This document shows, in pieces, positions 1-8,552 of a stretch of 64,000 nucleotides of DNA. Made by a program: the position numbers and the translations under genes. The notes under the pieces were generated by a model. The model searched no databases. It was not told where the DNA came from and saw only the letters and a program-made list of their open reading frames with translations. This DNA comes from Actinomycetes bacterium (GTDB lineage Bacteria; Actinomycetota; Acidimicrobiia; Acidimicrobiales; Acidimicrobilacustridaceae): the NCBI GenBank assembly GCA_029782025.1, contig JAKOVR010000099.1, positions 1 to 64,000 on the forward strand, written 5' to 3'. Within the stretch, counting starts at the first letter, position 1; every line of letters begins with the position of its first letter.

Positions 1-95
1 CCGCGGAAGGCCTCGACCGTGTTCTCCCGGAAAACCGAGGAAGCTCCCCGGTGCCCGATCACCAGCGGGCGGCGAATTTCACGTTCAGTGGTCAC
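1..95 (-). CDS. Glycerophosphodiester phosphodiesterase, N-terminus only
   Basis: Read on the minus strand, a GTG at 95-93 opens a frame that runs off the left edge (31 residues visible). Residues 11-29 contain VIGHRGASS followed by ENTVEAF. This is the hallmark N-terminus of GDPD-family enzymes, where the HRG histidine and arginine and the ENT glutamate are catalytic or metal-binding residues. The family hydrolyses glycerophosphodiesters to glycerol 3-phosphate and an alcohol. An ATG two bases upstream runs straight into a stop, so GTG is the start. The gene is divergent from whiB. Only the first strand and loop can be seen, so cellular location is unknown. Confidence 0.72.
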   Translation of the reverse strand, partial: MTTEREIRRPLVIGHRGASSVFRENTVEAFR

Positions 96-150
96 ATCAA
101 CACCCCGTCAAGTCGTGGTCAAGTGTCACAGAAAACATTTCTTCGACCCC

Positions 151-179
151 TTGAAACCTCATTCCAAAGGCAATACCGT
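151..179 (+). promoter_or_regulatory. Probable whiB promoter
   Basis: TTGAAA at 151-156 is followed after 17 bases by TACCGT at 174-179, which fits the TAnnnT pattern of actinobacterial -10 elements. The same TACCGT hexamer appears upstream of ccmA and of one enoyl-CoA hydratase gene in this window. Transcription would start about 110 bases before the whiB GTG, leaving a moderate 5' leader. This is a sequence match only. Confidence 0.4.
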
Positions 180-297
180 GTGCCCCGACCCAGCCGCACG
201 CCGTCGCAAGACCACAGGCGGTGGCATGTGAACCGCTTCACGACTGGTTGCCCCTGCAAGCAGCAGCCAGTCGGCAGGCCCGAACCGTGGAGGCACC

Positions 298-594
298 GTG
301 GCCCTCACCACTGCACGCTCGCTCACCCTCTCGCTCCAGGACGACACCTGGCGCGAGCTCGCGGCCTGCCGAGACACCGACCCTGACCTGTTCTTCCCGG
401 TCGGCACCACCGGCCCGGCCCTCGAGCAGATCGCCAACGCCAAGGCTGTCTGTGGCACCTGCGACGTCAAGCAGGCGTGCCTCGAGTACGCCATCACCAC
501 CAACCAGGACTCCGGCGTCTGGGGTGGCACCTCCGAGGAGGAGCGCCGCCAGATCCGCCGCAAGTACGTCGCCGCCAAGCGCCGCGCCTCCTGA
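298..594 (+). CDS. whiB1: WhiB-family Fe-S transcriptional regulator (WhiB1-like)
   Basis: A 98-residue protein with the WhiB domain over its whole length. It has four cysteines arranged as one isolated Cys in the ACRDTDPDLFF motif, then CGTC, then a fourth in QACLEYA; these bind a 4Fe-4S cluster in the family. The GVWGG turn and the basic tail after EEERR follow. The start is GTG, preceded by GGAGG at 289-293. In Mycobacterium tuberculosis whiB1 lies beside pdtaS, and here a PdtaS-type kinase is the next gene, convergent, which supports the WhiB1 assignment. WhiB1 is an essential nitric-oxide-responsive protein that works with the primary sigma factor. The exact paralogue name is inference from synteny and similarity. 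Confidence 0.9.
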   Translation: MALTTARSLTLSLQDDTWRELAACRDTDPDLFFPVGTTGPALEQIANAKAVCGTCDVKQACLEYAITTNQDSGVWGGTSEEERRQIRRKYVAAKRRAS

Positions 595-597
595 ACC

Positions 598-622
598 GGT
601 GGCGGCCGGCCCGGCTGCCACC
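598..622. terminator. Stem-loop between convergent whiB and pdtaS
   Basis: Ten-base-pair stem (598-607 with 613-622, one G-T pair) closing a five-base loop, placed four bases after the whiB stop and ahead of the convergent kinase stop at 687. There is no T-run, as is usual in high-GC actinobacteria. It could terminate transcription from both sides. Confidence 0.45.
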
Positions 623-686
623 ACCCCTCGCTGACGGCCTCCCACCCGGGAGGTCGTCGTCGCGTCCGGGCCAGGGTGCGGGCCCG

Positions 687-2210
687 TCACGGCTCGACGA
701 GGGCCGGCTCGATGTGGGTGACGCCCTTGGCCGGGAGCTCGAGGTGCACGATCGTGCCCCGCCGGCCCGGCGGCCCGCTCCCCGCGGTCATGGAGATCGT
801 GCCGCCCAGCTCGGAGGTGACGAGGGTCCGCACGATGGACAGGCCGAGGCCGGTGGTGCCGCCGACCGAGAAGTCCTCGGGCAGGCCGGCGCCGTCGTCG
901 GTCACCGTCACCCGCAGCACCCGGCCGTCGTTGCTGAAGTGGATGTCGACGTGGCCGCCCTCGTCGCCGAGGTCGGTGCCCTGCGGGAAGGCGTGGTCGA
1001 CCACGTTCTGGAGGAGCTCGTTGAGCACCACGGCGAGGGGGGTGGCCACGATGGCCGGCAGCTCGCCGGCGTCGCCCCGCACGGCGAAGCGCACCGGCAT
1101 GTCCGGGCCGAGCAGCCCCTCCTCCACCATCCGCACCAGCGGCTTGGCGATCTCGGCGAACGGGACGTCGTCGCCGGCGCCGTGGGACAAGGTGTCGTGG
1201 ACGAGGGCGATCGAGGCGATCCGCCGGACCGATTCGTCGAGCGCGGCCTTGGCCTCGGCGTTGTGGAGCCGGCGGGCCTGGAGGCGCAGCAGCGAGCTGA
1301 TCGTCTGCAGGTTGTTCTTCACCCGGTGGTGGATCTCGCGGATGGTGGCGTCCTTGGACAGCAGCAGGCGGTCACGACGGCGCAGCTCGGAGACGTCGCG
1401 CACGAGGACGATGGCGCCGCTCACCCGCCCGCTGTCGAGGAGCGGGATGCAGCGCAGCAGCACCACCACCTCGGGGGCGTTCTCCACCTCCTCCGTGAAG
1501 GGCTGCGCCGACGTGTAGGCGGTGCGGATGGCCGTCTCCTGCAGCCCGAGGTCGGCCAGCCGGGCCCCTTCGGCGTTGGCGTGCAGACCGAGCCGGTGCA
1601 GCGCCGACACCGCGTTGGGCGACGCGTACTCGACCCGGGCGGTGGCGTCGAGCACGAGGACCCCGTCGCCCACCCGGGCCGACTCCTCGACCGAGCGGGC
1701 GTCGCCGGGGAACGGGTACTCGCCGGTGGTGATCATGCGGAGGAAGCGGTGGAACACCTCGACGTAGACCCGCTCGAGCTCGCCCGACGACCGGCCCACC
1801 GAGGGCGCCGACTCCCGGGTGAGCACGGCGATCGTGCGCCCCTCGTGCACCACGGGGATGCAGAGCGCCCGCACCAGTTCCCGCAGCGTCTCGCTCGGCA
1901 CCTCGCCGTCGATGATCTGGCCCAGCACGAAGGTGCGGGCCACCAGGGGCCGCTCGTGGTCGTTGACGATGCGGCCCACCCAGTCGGACCGGTAGACGGT
2001 CTGGCCCGTGGTGGGGCGCACCTGCCCGAGCACGATGTACTGCTCGGTGCCCTCGCCCTGGTGGGGGTGCCCGACCTTGGCGAAGAGCATGAGGTCCGAG
2101 AAGCTGAGGTCGGCCAGCATGCCCCACGAGGTGACGAGGGCCTGGAGGTGGGCGATCGACGCGGCCGAGAGCGTCGTGTGGGACCGGGCGAGCTCGGTGA
2201 AGTTGGCCAT
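687..2210 (-). CDS. pdtaS: PdtaS-type sensor histidine kinase
   Basis: 507 residues, apparently cytosolic (no membrane segments). The N-terminal third looks like a GAF sensor, followed by a PAS-like region around residues 180-270. Then comes the HisKA_2 dimerisation/phosphoacceptor helix with EIHHRVKNNLQ (His294/His295) and a HATPase_c domain with the N-box NELLQN, DDGAGLP and TGLGLSI. This order matches PdtaS of mycobacteria, which phosphorylates the ANTAR response regulator PdtaR and affects transcript antitermination. No response regulator is adjacent. The gene lies four bases downstream of an ArsA-like ATPase gene and is probably co-transcribed with it. Confidence 0.88.
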   Translation of the reverse strand: MANFTELARSHTTLSAASIAHLQALVTSWGMLADLSFSDLMLFAKVGHPHQGEGTEQYIVLGQVRPTTGQTVYRSDWVGRIVNDHERPLVARTFVLGQIIDGEVPSETLRELVRALCIPVVHEGRTIAVLTRESAPSVGRSSGELERVYVEVFHRFLRMITTGEYPFPGDARSVEESARVGDGVLVLDATARVEYASPNAVSALHRLGLHANAEGARLADLGLQETAIRTAYTSAQPFTEEVENAPEVVVLLRCIPLLDSGRVSGAIVLVRDVSELRRRDRLLLSKDATIREIHHRVKNNLQTISSLLRLQARRLHNAEAKAALDESVRRIASIALVHDTLSHGAGDDVPFAEIAKPLVRMVEEGLLGPDMPVRFAVRGDAGELPAIVATPLAVVLNELLQNVVDHAFPQGTDLGDEGGHVDIHFSNDGRVLRVTVTDDGAGLPEDFSVGGTTGLGLSIVRTLVTSELGGTISMTAGSGPPGRRGTIVHLELPAKGVTHIEPALVEP

Positions 2211-2213
2211 GGG

Positions 2214-3404
2214 TCAGCGCCAGATGGTGGCGCCGAGATCGAGCAGGCCGCCGAGATCGTGGATGTCGGAGTCGAAGAACGGTGCGGCGCAGAGGATGTC
2301 GGGTGCGCCGGCCAGCTCGGCCCGCTCCTCGGCCTCCCGGGCCGCCACCACGCGGTAGTTGAGGTAGCTGTCGCCGATCTCGCGGAGCACCCGGGCCAGC
2401 GTGGCCGGGTCGCCGAGGTCGTCCGGGAGCAGCGCGGCGATGCTGGCGGGGTCGGTGGAGAGCCGGCGGGCCGCCTCGGCCCCGTCGTCGTCGAGGAGGT
2501 AGGCCGGCAGCACCTTGTTGAGCACCACGGCGCCGAGCGAGAAGTTGCGCTCCCGGAGGGCCCGGATGAAGAACTCGGCCTCGCGCACCGGCGCCGACTC
2601 GAGGGTGGACACCACCACGAACGTGGTGCGGCGGTCCTCGAGGGTGCGCTCCACGGCGCGGGCCCGCTCCACGAAGCCGTCGTACATGGTCTGGAACAGG
2701 ATGAAGAACTCGGCGATGTCCTGGAGGAACTGCGAGCCGAGGATGCGGTCGGCCATCGAGTAGAACGGCTTCGACGCCGCGGTGAGCACCCGGGAGCGGT
2801 AGGGCGCGATGAGCCACCGGAGGAGCCGGCTGGAGAAGAAGTCGGCCATGCGCTCGGGGGCCTCGAGGAAGTCGATGGCGTTGCGGGTGGGGGGCGTGTC
2901 GACCACGATCAGGTCGAAGCGGCCCGAGGTGTGGATCTCGTAGAGCCGTTCCATGGCGATGTAGTCGTGGCTCTGGACGAACTTGCCGGTGATGTTCTGG
3001 TAGAGCGGGTTGGCCAGGATGGCGTCGCGGGTGGCGATGTCGGGGGCGTGGGTGCGCACCAGCCCGTCCCAGCTCTCCTTGGTGTCGAGCATGGCCGCCC
3101 ACAGCTCCCCACGGGGGGCGACGCCGGCGGCGGCGAAGAGCTCGGGCGGGACCCGGGTCTCGACGTTGCCGAAGGCCTCGAGCCCGAGGGCCGAGGCCAG
3201 GCGCTTGGCCGGGTCGACGGTGAGCACCAGCACCTTGCCGCCGAGGTGGGCGGCGGCCATGGCCCCGATGGCGGCGGCCGAGGTGGTCTTGCCCACCCCG
3301 CCCGACCCGCAGGTGACCACGATCTCCCGCGAGGCCACGAGCTGCTCGAGGTTGCGCACCGCGACCTCGTCGCCGGCCCCGCCGTCCTTCGGGCTGCGGG
3401 CCAT
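2214..3404 (-). CDS. ArsA/Get3-like ATPase, variant P-loop
   Basis: 396 residues. The start ATG overlaps the stop of the upstream ATPase gene by one base (TGATG), so the two are translationally coupled. The P-loop is GSGGVGKTT at residues 33-41, with serine in place of the first lysine that marks the deviant Walker A of the ArsA/MinD class. VVVDTPP near residue 165 is the switch-type motif. Family members are ATPases of arsenite export (ArsA), tail-anchored protein insertion (Get3), or unknown actinobacterial functions such as Rv3679/Rv3680 of M. tuberculosis, which also occur as a pair. The pairing of a KGGVGKT subunit with an SGGVGKT subunit suggests a heterodimer. No arsenic genes are nearby, so a role in arsenic resistance is not supported. 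Confidence 0.8.
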   Translation of the reverse strand: MARSPKDGGAGDEVAVRNLEQLVASREIVVTCGSGGVGKTTSAAAIGAMAAAHLGGKVLVLTVDPAKRLASALGLEAFGNVETRVPPELFAAAGVAPRGELWAAMLDTKESWDGLVRTHAPDIATRDAILANPLYQNITGKFVQSHDYIAMERLYEIHTSGRFDLIVVDTPPTRNAIDFLEAPERMADFFSSRLLRWLIAPYRSRVLTAASKPFYSMADRILGSQFLQDIAEFFILFQTMYDGFVERARAVERTLEDRRTTFVVVSTLESAPVREAEFFIRALRERNFSLGAVVLNKVLPAYLLDDDGAEAARRLSTDPASIAALLPDDLGDPATLARVLREIGDSYLNYRVVAAREAEERAELAGAPDILCAAPFFDSDIHDLGGLLDLGATIWR

Positions 3405-4366
3405 CAGTACCCCAGCTCCGCGCTCAGGGCCTCGGCCACCGCCCGGGTGGTGCGCACTCCGTGGGTGCGGGAGAACAGGTAGGGCAGGTAGAGGAGCGGT
3501 AGGCCCTGGGGCAGCTCGGCCCGGAGGCGGGTGAGGTGCTCGGCCCGCGACCGGCGCAGGGTGACCGCCAGCTGGGCCCCTTCGAGCACCGGCCCCACGG
3601 CGTGGCCCACGGCGGCGGACAGCGCGGCGGCGTGGGCCGGCTCCTGGAGCGCCCGGAAGATCTCCTCCTCGCCCCGGCCGAAGAGCTCGGGCAGCACCTT
3701 GTTGACGATGACGGCGCTGAGGTCGACGTTGGTCTCGGCCCGGATCCGGTGGGCCAGCTCGATGGTCTCGGTGACCGGCATCTCCTCCGGCGCCGACACG
3801 AGCACGGTGCCGGTGACCGCCGGGTCCTCCAGCATCTCCACCATCCACCCGGTCTGGTCCCGCACCAGGCCGACCTTCACCAGCTCCCGGATGGCCTGGG
3901 GCGCCGCCAGCTGGGCGACGACGTGGCCGGTGGCCGGCGCGTCGACCACGACGAAGTCGTAGTGGCGCTCCCGCACCTCGAAGCACAGCTTCCCCACGGT
4001 GAGGATCTCCTTCACCCCGGGGGCGGCCGAGGCCACGAAGTCGAAGCTGCGGGCCAGCGGGCCCACCCGGGCGATGAGGGGGACGCGCAGCTGGAGCGAC
4101 AGGTACTCCTTGAGCGACTCCTCGGTGTTCATGGCCATGCCGAAGAGGCCGGGCGCCAGCTCCTGGGGCTTGAACCGGTTGGGTGCGGCCTCGAAGAAGT
4201 CGGCGAGGTTGCCCTTGGCGTCGACCTCGCACACCAGCGTGCGCCGGCCGTGCTCGGCGGCGAGGAGGCCGAGGGCGGCGGCCACGCTCGTCTTGCCCAC
4301 GCCCCCCTTGCCGGTCACGAACACCAAGCGGCGGTCGAGCAGCGGCACGTCGGCGGACGGGCTCAT
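3404..4366 (-). CDS. ArsA/Get3-like ATPase, canonical P-loop
   Basis: 320 residues with the complete deviant Walker A GKGGVGKTS at residues 19-27, including the signature lysine, then VVVDAPATGH as the Walker B/switch region. It is the first gene of a coupled pair with the variant ATPase that follows, and pdtaS comes after that. The likely role is ATP-dependent handling of a membrane protein or anion as a heterodimer with its neighbour. The substrate is unknown. In mycobacteria the equivalent pair sits beside another whiB gene (whiB4). Confidence 0.82.
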   Translation of the reverse strand: MSPSADVPLLDRRLVFVTGKGGVGKTSVAAALGLLAAEHGRRTLVCEVDAKGNLADFFEAAPNRFKPQELAPGLFGMAMNTEESLKEYLSLQLRVPLIARVGPLARSFDFVASAAPGVKEILTVGKLCFEVRERHYDFVVVDAPATGHVVAQLAAPQAIRELVKVGLVRDQTGWMVEMLEDPAVTGTVLVSAPEEMPVTETIELAHRIRAETNVDLSAVIVNKVLPELFGRGEEEIFRALQEPAHAAALSAAVGHAVGPVLEGAQLAVTLRRSRAEHLTRLRAELPQGLPLLYLPYLFSRTHGVRTTRAVAEALSAELGY

Positions 4367-4414
4367 GGATCGGCGGGCGGGAGCGGTGACCGGGCGGTCG
4401 GGGGGACCGAGGCG

Positions 4415-4648
4415 TCAGGCGGAGAAGCCGATGCGCCGATCGACGTCGGACTTGCCGAGCTCGATGTAGGCGACGCGGGCGGAGGGGATGGCGATCTCGC
4501 GGCCCGACTTGTCGGTCAGCCACAGGGTGCGATCGTCGTCGGCGAGCACCTCGTCGATGCGTTGCTTGAGGGCATCGCGGTCGGTGTCGTTGTCCAACTC
4601 GACCTCGATCTCCTTCATGGTGTGGATCACACCGATGCGCACGTCCAC
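4415..4648 (-). CDS. DUF3107 family small protein
   Basis: 77 residues starting at GTG (VDVRIGV), with a good ribosome binding site AAGGAG at 4659-4654. A longer in-frame reading to 4723 exists but would begin with a non-homologous Arg/Pro-rich stretch, so the shorter start is preferred. The family is actinobacterial and small, beginning V-x-V-x-I-G-V-x and continuing with an ELD-rich acidic strand; its function is unknown. It stands alone just upstream (in the transcription sense) of the ArsA-like pair. Confidence 0.75.
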   Translation of the reverse strand: MDVRIGVIHTMKEIEVELDNDTDRDALKQRIDEVLADDDRTLWLTDKSGREIAIPSARVAYIELGKSDVDRRIGFSA

Positions 4649-4700
4649 GGATGCTCCTTCGTCGGCGGCCGGGCCGGGTGGCGGCCGGGTAACCGGGAGG

Positions 4701-6008
4701 CTACTCCGTCGCCGCCGGACCAACGACGGCCGGGGACGGCTCCCCCACCCTGATCCGGACCGACCGGAGGCCGTGCACGATCACCCGCGGCTGCCACCCG
4801 GGATCGGGGTCGACGAGCTCGATCACCGGGAACCGCCGCACCAGCCGCTCGAAGAGCACGGTGAGCTCGATCCGGGCCAACGAGGCCCCCAGGCAGTAGC
4901 GAACGCCCCCGGAGAAGGCCAGGTGGTCGTTGGGGGTGCGGCGCACGTCGAACCGGTCGGGGTCGACGAAGTGGCGGTCGTCGCGGTTGGCCGAGCCGAG
5001 GAAGGCGAAGACGTGGTGGCCGGCGGGGATGGGCACCCCGGCCACCTCGGCGTCCTCCAGGGCCATGCGCCCGATCATCTGGGTGATGCTCTCGTAGCGC
5101 AGCATCTCCTCCACCGCCGAGGGCACGAGCGACGGGTCGGCCTGCAGGAGGGCCAGCTGTTCGGGGTGCCGCAGCAGCGTGTAGAGCCCGTTGCCGATCA
5201 TGTTCATCGTGGTCTCGAAGCCGGCCCCGAGGAGCAGGATCAGCACGCCGATGATCTCCCGGCGCCCGAGCCGGGCATCGCCCTCGCGGGCCTCGATGAG
5301 CCCGGTGACGAGATCGTCCCGCGGCGCCCGCTTCCGGTCGTAGACGAGCTGGCCGAAGGTGGTGAACATCTCGATGCGGGCCCGGGCCGCGGCCTCGATC
5401 TGGGCCGGGGTGGCCCCGGGCTCCATGAACATGCCGTTCTGGGGCACCAGCTGCTTGAAGCGGTGGCGCAGGTCGTCGGGCAGGCCGACGAGGTCGCCGA
5501 TCACCGCCATGGGCAGCTCGAAGGCGAAGTCCTCGAGGGCGTCCACCTCCCCCCGCTCGGCCACGGCGTCGAGGAGCCGATCGACGTGGGCTTCGATCTC
5601 GGGGCGGATCTCCTCCACCCGCTTGGGCGTGAAGGCCCGGCTGATGAGCGCCCGCTGGAGCGTGTACTCCGGCGGGTTGAGGAACACCATGCTCGTGCGG
5701 TCGTGGGGGTGGGGCGAGGGGCGGTCCTCGAGGAAGGTGAGGTCGAGCTGATCGGCGGTGAGCTCGCCCTTCCCGAAGCGCCGGTCCCGCACCAGCGCGT
5801 AGATGTCGTCGTAGCGCGTCACCACCCAGACCGGCCCGAACCCGCACCGGTGCACGGGGTCGGTGTCGCGCAGGTGACGGTAGAACCCGTACAGGTCGGC
5901 CGGCCACCTCCCGGTGAAGATCTCGACGAACCGGGCGTCGTCGGGGGCCAGCCCCGACGTGTCGATCCCGGCCGTCCCGGGTCCGGCGTCGGTCACCACG
6001 ACCGCCAT
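4701..6008 (-). CDS. Cytochrome P450 (P450-1)
   Basis: 435 residues, a soluble bacterial class I-type P450. Visible landmarks are the B-C region FLNPPEYTLQR, the I-helix AGFETT (residues 262-267), the K-helix ExxR at 301-304 and the heme-thiolate loop FSGGVRYCLG with Cys372. It is the last gene of the minus-strand P450 operon. Start ATG 6008 is the only methionine before the conserved region; a 52-base gap with short repeats separates it from P450-2. The C-terminus is about 10 residues longer than in its paralogues. It needs ferredoxin and reductase from elsewhere. The substrate is unknown; the operon context suggests a shared chain-like substrate. Confidence 0.93.
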   Translation of the reverse strand: MAVVVTDAGPGTAGIDTSGLAPDDARFVEIFTGRWPADLYGFYRHLRDTDPVHRCGFGPVWVVTRYDDIYALVRDRRFGKGELTADQLDLTFLEDRPSPHPHDRTSMVFLNPPEYTLQRALISRAFTPKRVEEIRPEIEAHVDRLLDAVAERGEVDALEDFAFELPMAVIGDLVGLPDDLRHRFKQLVPQNGMFMEPGATPAQIEAAARARIEMFTTFGQLVYDRKRAPRDDLVTGLIEAREGDARLGRREIIGVLILLLGAGFETTMNMIGNGLYTLLRHPEQLALLQADPSLVPSAVEEMLRYESITQMIGRMALEDAEVAGVPIPAGHHVFAFLGSANRDDRHFVDPDRFDVRRTPNDHLAFSGGVRYCLGASLARIELTVLFERLVRRFPVIELVDPDPGWQPRVIVHGLRSVRIRVGEPSPAVVGPAATE

Positions 6009-6028
6009 CTTGTCACCGGCACGGGGGC

Positions 6029-6070
6029 CGGGCGCACCGGGCGCACCGGGCGCGCCGGGTTCACCGGGCG
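6029..6070. repeat. 9-bp tandem repeat between P450-1 and P450-2
   Basis: About four and a half copies of a CCGGGCGCA-like unit, at 6029-6037, 6038-6046, 6047-6055 and 6056-6064 plus a partial copy. The first two copies are identical and the later ones diverged. The array covers most of the 52-base spacer and the last codons of P450-2. It may be a slippage product that lengthened the spacer, since the other P450 junctions overlap by four bases. Confidence 0.6.
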
Positions 6071-7308
6071 GCCAGGGTGGCGGGGAGGGCGGCGAGGCTC
6101 CGGGAGGTCAGCGTGGGCCGCCAGGCCGGCGCCGGATCGGTCGGGGCCCACCGGCACCGGGCCCCGAGGCGCTCGAGGAGGGTGGCGGCCTCCAACCGGG
6201 CCAGCGGGGCGCCGAGGCAGTGGTGGATGCCGGCCGAGAAGCTGAGGATGGGCGGGGTGGCCGGGTCGAGGAAGCGGTCGGGGGCGAAGGAAGCGGCCGT
6301 GGGACCGAAGGCGTCGGGGTCGCGGTTGGCCGCGCCCAGCAGGGCCACGATCCAGTCGCCCGGGGCGAGGGCCACCCCCGCCACCTCCGCCGCCTCCAGG
6401 GCGACCCGGGCGTCGATCTGCACCGGGCTCTCGAGGCGGAGCACCTCCTCGACCACCCGCCCGGCCTCCTCGGACCCCAACGGGCGGTCGGCCCACGCCG
6501 CGGCGTCGGACCGGAAGCCCAGGCAGGCCAGCAGGTTGCCGACGAGGTTGGCGGTGGTCTCGAAGCCGGCTCCGAAGAGCAGGACGGGGATGCCCACCAG
6601 CTCCTGCTTGCTGAGGGCGGCGCCGTCGTCGCCTCGCGCCGCCAGCAGGGCCGACACGAAGTCGTCGGCGGGGCGGTGCCGGCGCGACCGGACGAGGGCG
6701 GCGAAGTAGGCCGCCATCTCGGTGGCGCCCCGACGGGCCGCGGCCATGGCCTCGACGCCGGCCGCCGGTTCGAAGGCCAGCGCCTGGGCCCGGACCCACT
6801 CGCGGAACAGCGGCTGGTCGTCGAGCGGCACGCCGACCAGCTCGCCGATGACGCGCACGGGCAGCGGGAAGGCGAGGGCGTCGATCAGGTCGACCGGGCC
6901 GTGGGCGGCCGCCTCGAGGGCCTCGTCGAGCAGGGCGTCGACGTGGGCGGCGATGCCGTCGCGCAGGGCCGCCACCCGCCGCGGGGTGAAGGCCCGGTTG
7001 ACCAGGCCCCGCAACCGGGTGTGGTCCGGCGGGTTCATGTGCACGAGCGACCCCGACCGCATCACCTCCGGGAGCGGCGCGGCGCCGACGATGGCGCTGA
7101 GGTCGGCGCTGGAGGTCTCGCCCTTGCCGAGGCGGGGGTCGCGCAGGGCCGACCAGCAGTCGGCGTGGCGGGCCAGCAGCCATGCCCGGCCGAGGTCGGT
7201 GCGGTGCACCGGCGCCTCGCCCCGCAGACGCTCGTACCAGGGGTACGGATCGCGGCGGGCCTCGGGGTCGGCCAGCAGCCGACGCAGGATGTCGTCGGCC
7301 CCGCTCAC
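6061..7308 (-). CDS. Cytochrome P450 (P450-2)
   Basis: 415 residues starting at GTG 7308, whose GTGA overlaps the stop of P450-3 by four bases. Longer readings upstream are antisense-like Arg/Pro-rich sequence. Motifs: HMNPPDHTRLR in the B-C region, AGFETT at 247-252, ExxR at 288-291, and the heme loop FSAGIHHCLG with Cys364. The region between the I- and K-helices has an insertion of about six residues compared with the other paralogues (GFRSDAAAWADRPLGSEEAG). Same operon and same unknown substrate class as its neighbours. Confidence 0.92.
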   Translation of the reverse strand: MSGADDILRRLLADPEARRDPYPWYERLRGEAPVHRTDLGRAWLLARHADCWSALRDPRLGKGETSSADLSAIVGAAPLPEVMRSGSLVHMNPPDHTRLRGLVNRAFTPRRVAALRDGIAAHVDALLDEALEAAAHGPVDLIDALAFPLPVRVIGELVGVPLDDQPLFREWVRAQALAFEPAAGVEAMAAARRGATEMAAYFAALVRSRRHRPADDFVSALLAARGDDGAALSKQELVGIPVLLFGAGFETTANLVGNLLACLGFRSDAAAWADRPLGSEEAGRVVEEVLRLESPVQIDARVALEAAEVAGVALAPGDWIVALLGAANRDPDAFGPTAASFAPDRFLDPATPPILSFSAGIHHCLGAPLARLEAATLLERLGARCRWAPTDPAPAWRPTLTSRSLAALPATLAAR

Positions 7309-8552
7309 GGCCCGAGCTCCACGTCGAGGCGCTCGAGCCCCCGGAACACGATCCCGGGCCGCCACGCCGGGGGCGGGCCGGGAGCGAGGCGGAGGGCGGG
7401 GAACCGCTCGAGGATCCGGGCGAACAGCACCGACCCCTCCAGGCGGGCCAGCCCGGCCCCGAGGCAGTAGTGGATGCCCGAGCTGAAGGCCAGGTGCGGG
7501 TTCGGGTGCCGGCCGACGTCGAACACCTCGGCGTCGGGACCGAAGACGGCGGGGTCGCGGTTGGCGGCGCCGAGCAGCGTCAGCACCCACTCCCCCTCCG
7601 GGATGGTGACGCCGCCGATCGTCACCGGCTCGGTGGTGACGCCGCCGTCGACCTGGACGGGGCTCTCGTAGCGCAGCACCTCGTCGATGGCGGTCGGGAG
7701 CAGCGCCGGGTCGCGACGGAGCCGTTCGAGCTGGTCCGGGTGCGACAGCAGCAGGAACAGCCCGTTGCCGATCAGGTTCATGGTGGTCTCGAAGCCGGCC
7801 GAGAACAGCAGGGTGACGGTGACGACCAGCTCCCGGCGGGTGAGCTGCTGGTCGCCCTCGCGCACGGCCAGCAGGGCCGACACCAGGTCGTCCTGCGGCG
7901 CCCGGCGACGCTCGGTGACGAGGGCGCCGAAGTACGCGGCCATCCGCTTGGCCGCCCGGTCGGCGGCGACGACGGCGGCCTCGTCGGCCCCCGGCTCGAG
8001 GGCGACGGCGCTGGCCCGCACGAGGGCACGGAACTGGGCCCGGTCCTCCGGGGGGACGCCGACGAGCTCGCCGATCACCCGGACCGGCAGGTGGAAGGCC
8101 AGGTCACCGAGGACCTCGGCCCGGCCCTGGGCGGCGGCGGCGTCGAGCAGCTCGGCCGTGATCTCCTCCACCCGGGGGCGCAACGCCTCCACCCGCGCCG
8201 CCGTGAACCCGGCGCTGACCAGGCTGCGCAGCCGCGTGTGGTCGGGCGGGTTGAGGAACACGAGGGCCGGGCTCTTGGTGACGGACGGGACGGCCCGGGG
8301 CGCGAAGCCGGGCGCGGTGATCAGGTCGGCCACCGAGTCGTCGCCCTTGATGATGCGGGGATCGCGCAGCGCGGCCTGCACGTCGGCGTGCCGGGTCAGC
8401 ACCCAGAACGGGCCGAGGCCCGAGCGGTAGACCGGCGCCGCTTCCCGCAGCCGGCGCAGCACGGCGGGCAGGTCGCCCCCCGGCACCCCGTGGAGGATCG
8501 AGGTCAGGAGGTCGTCGTGGGCACCGGCGCCCGGTGGCAGCCCCGCGGTCAC
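7305..8552 (-). CDS. Cytochrome P450 (P450-3)
   Basis: 415 residues from GTG 8552, which shares GTGA with the stop of P450-4. Motifs: FLNPPDHTRLR, AGFETT (252-257), ExxR (291-294), and heme loop FSSGIHYCLG with Cys363. All catalytic landmarks of an active P450 are present. It lacks a membrane anchor, as expected for bacterial P450s fed by ferredoxin. It is translationally coupled on both sides in the minus-strand operon. Confidence 0.92.
   Translation of the reverse strand: MTAGLPPGAGAHDDLLTSILHGVPGGDLPAVLRRLREAAPVYRSGLGPFWVLTRHADVQAALRDPRIIKGDDSVADLITAPGFAPRAVPSVTKSPALVFLNPPDHTRLRSLVSAGFTAARVEALRPRVEEITAELLDAAAAQGRAEVLGDLAFHLPVRVIGELVGVPPEDRAQFRALVRASAVALEPGADEAAVVAADRAAKRMAAYFGALVTERRRAPQDDLVSALLAVREGDQQLTRRELVVTVTLLFSAGFETTMNLIGNGLFLLLSHPDQLERLRRDPALLPTAIDEVLRYESPVQVDGGVTTEPVTIGGVTIPEGEWVLTLLGAANRDPAVFGPDAEVFDVGRHPNPHLAFSSGIHYCLGAGLARLEGSVLFARILERFPALRLAPGPPPAWRPGIVFRGLERLDVELGP

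Noticed and set aside
477-3482. A plus-strand open frame of about 1,000 codons opposite pdtaS and the ATPase genes
   Set aside because: It is Arg/His/Gly-rich, without any domain, and is produced by the GC-rich codon bias of the opposite genes, whose motifs are clear.
2214-4366. Arsenic resistance operon
   Set aside because: No arsB, arsC or arsR gene is near, and the paired ATPases match the actinobacterial Get3-like type.
6029-6070. CRISPR or regulatory repeat array
   Set aside because: Units of nine bases, no spacers, imperfect; best explained as a slippage repeat.
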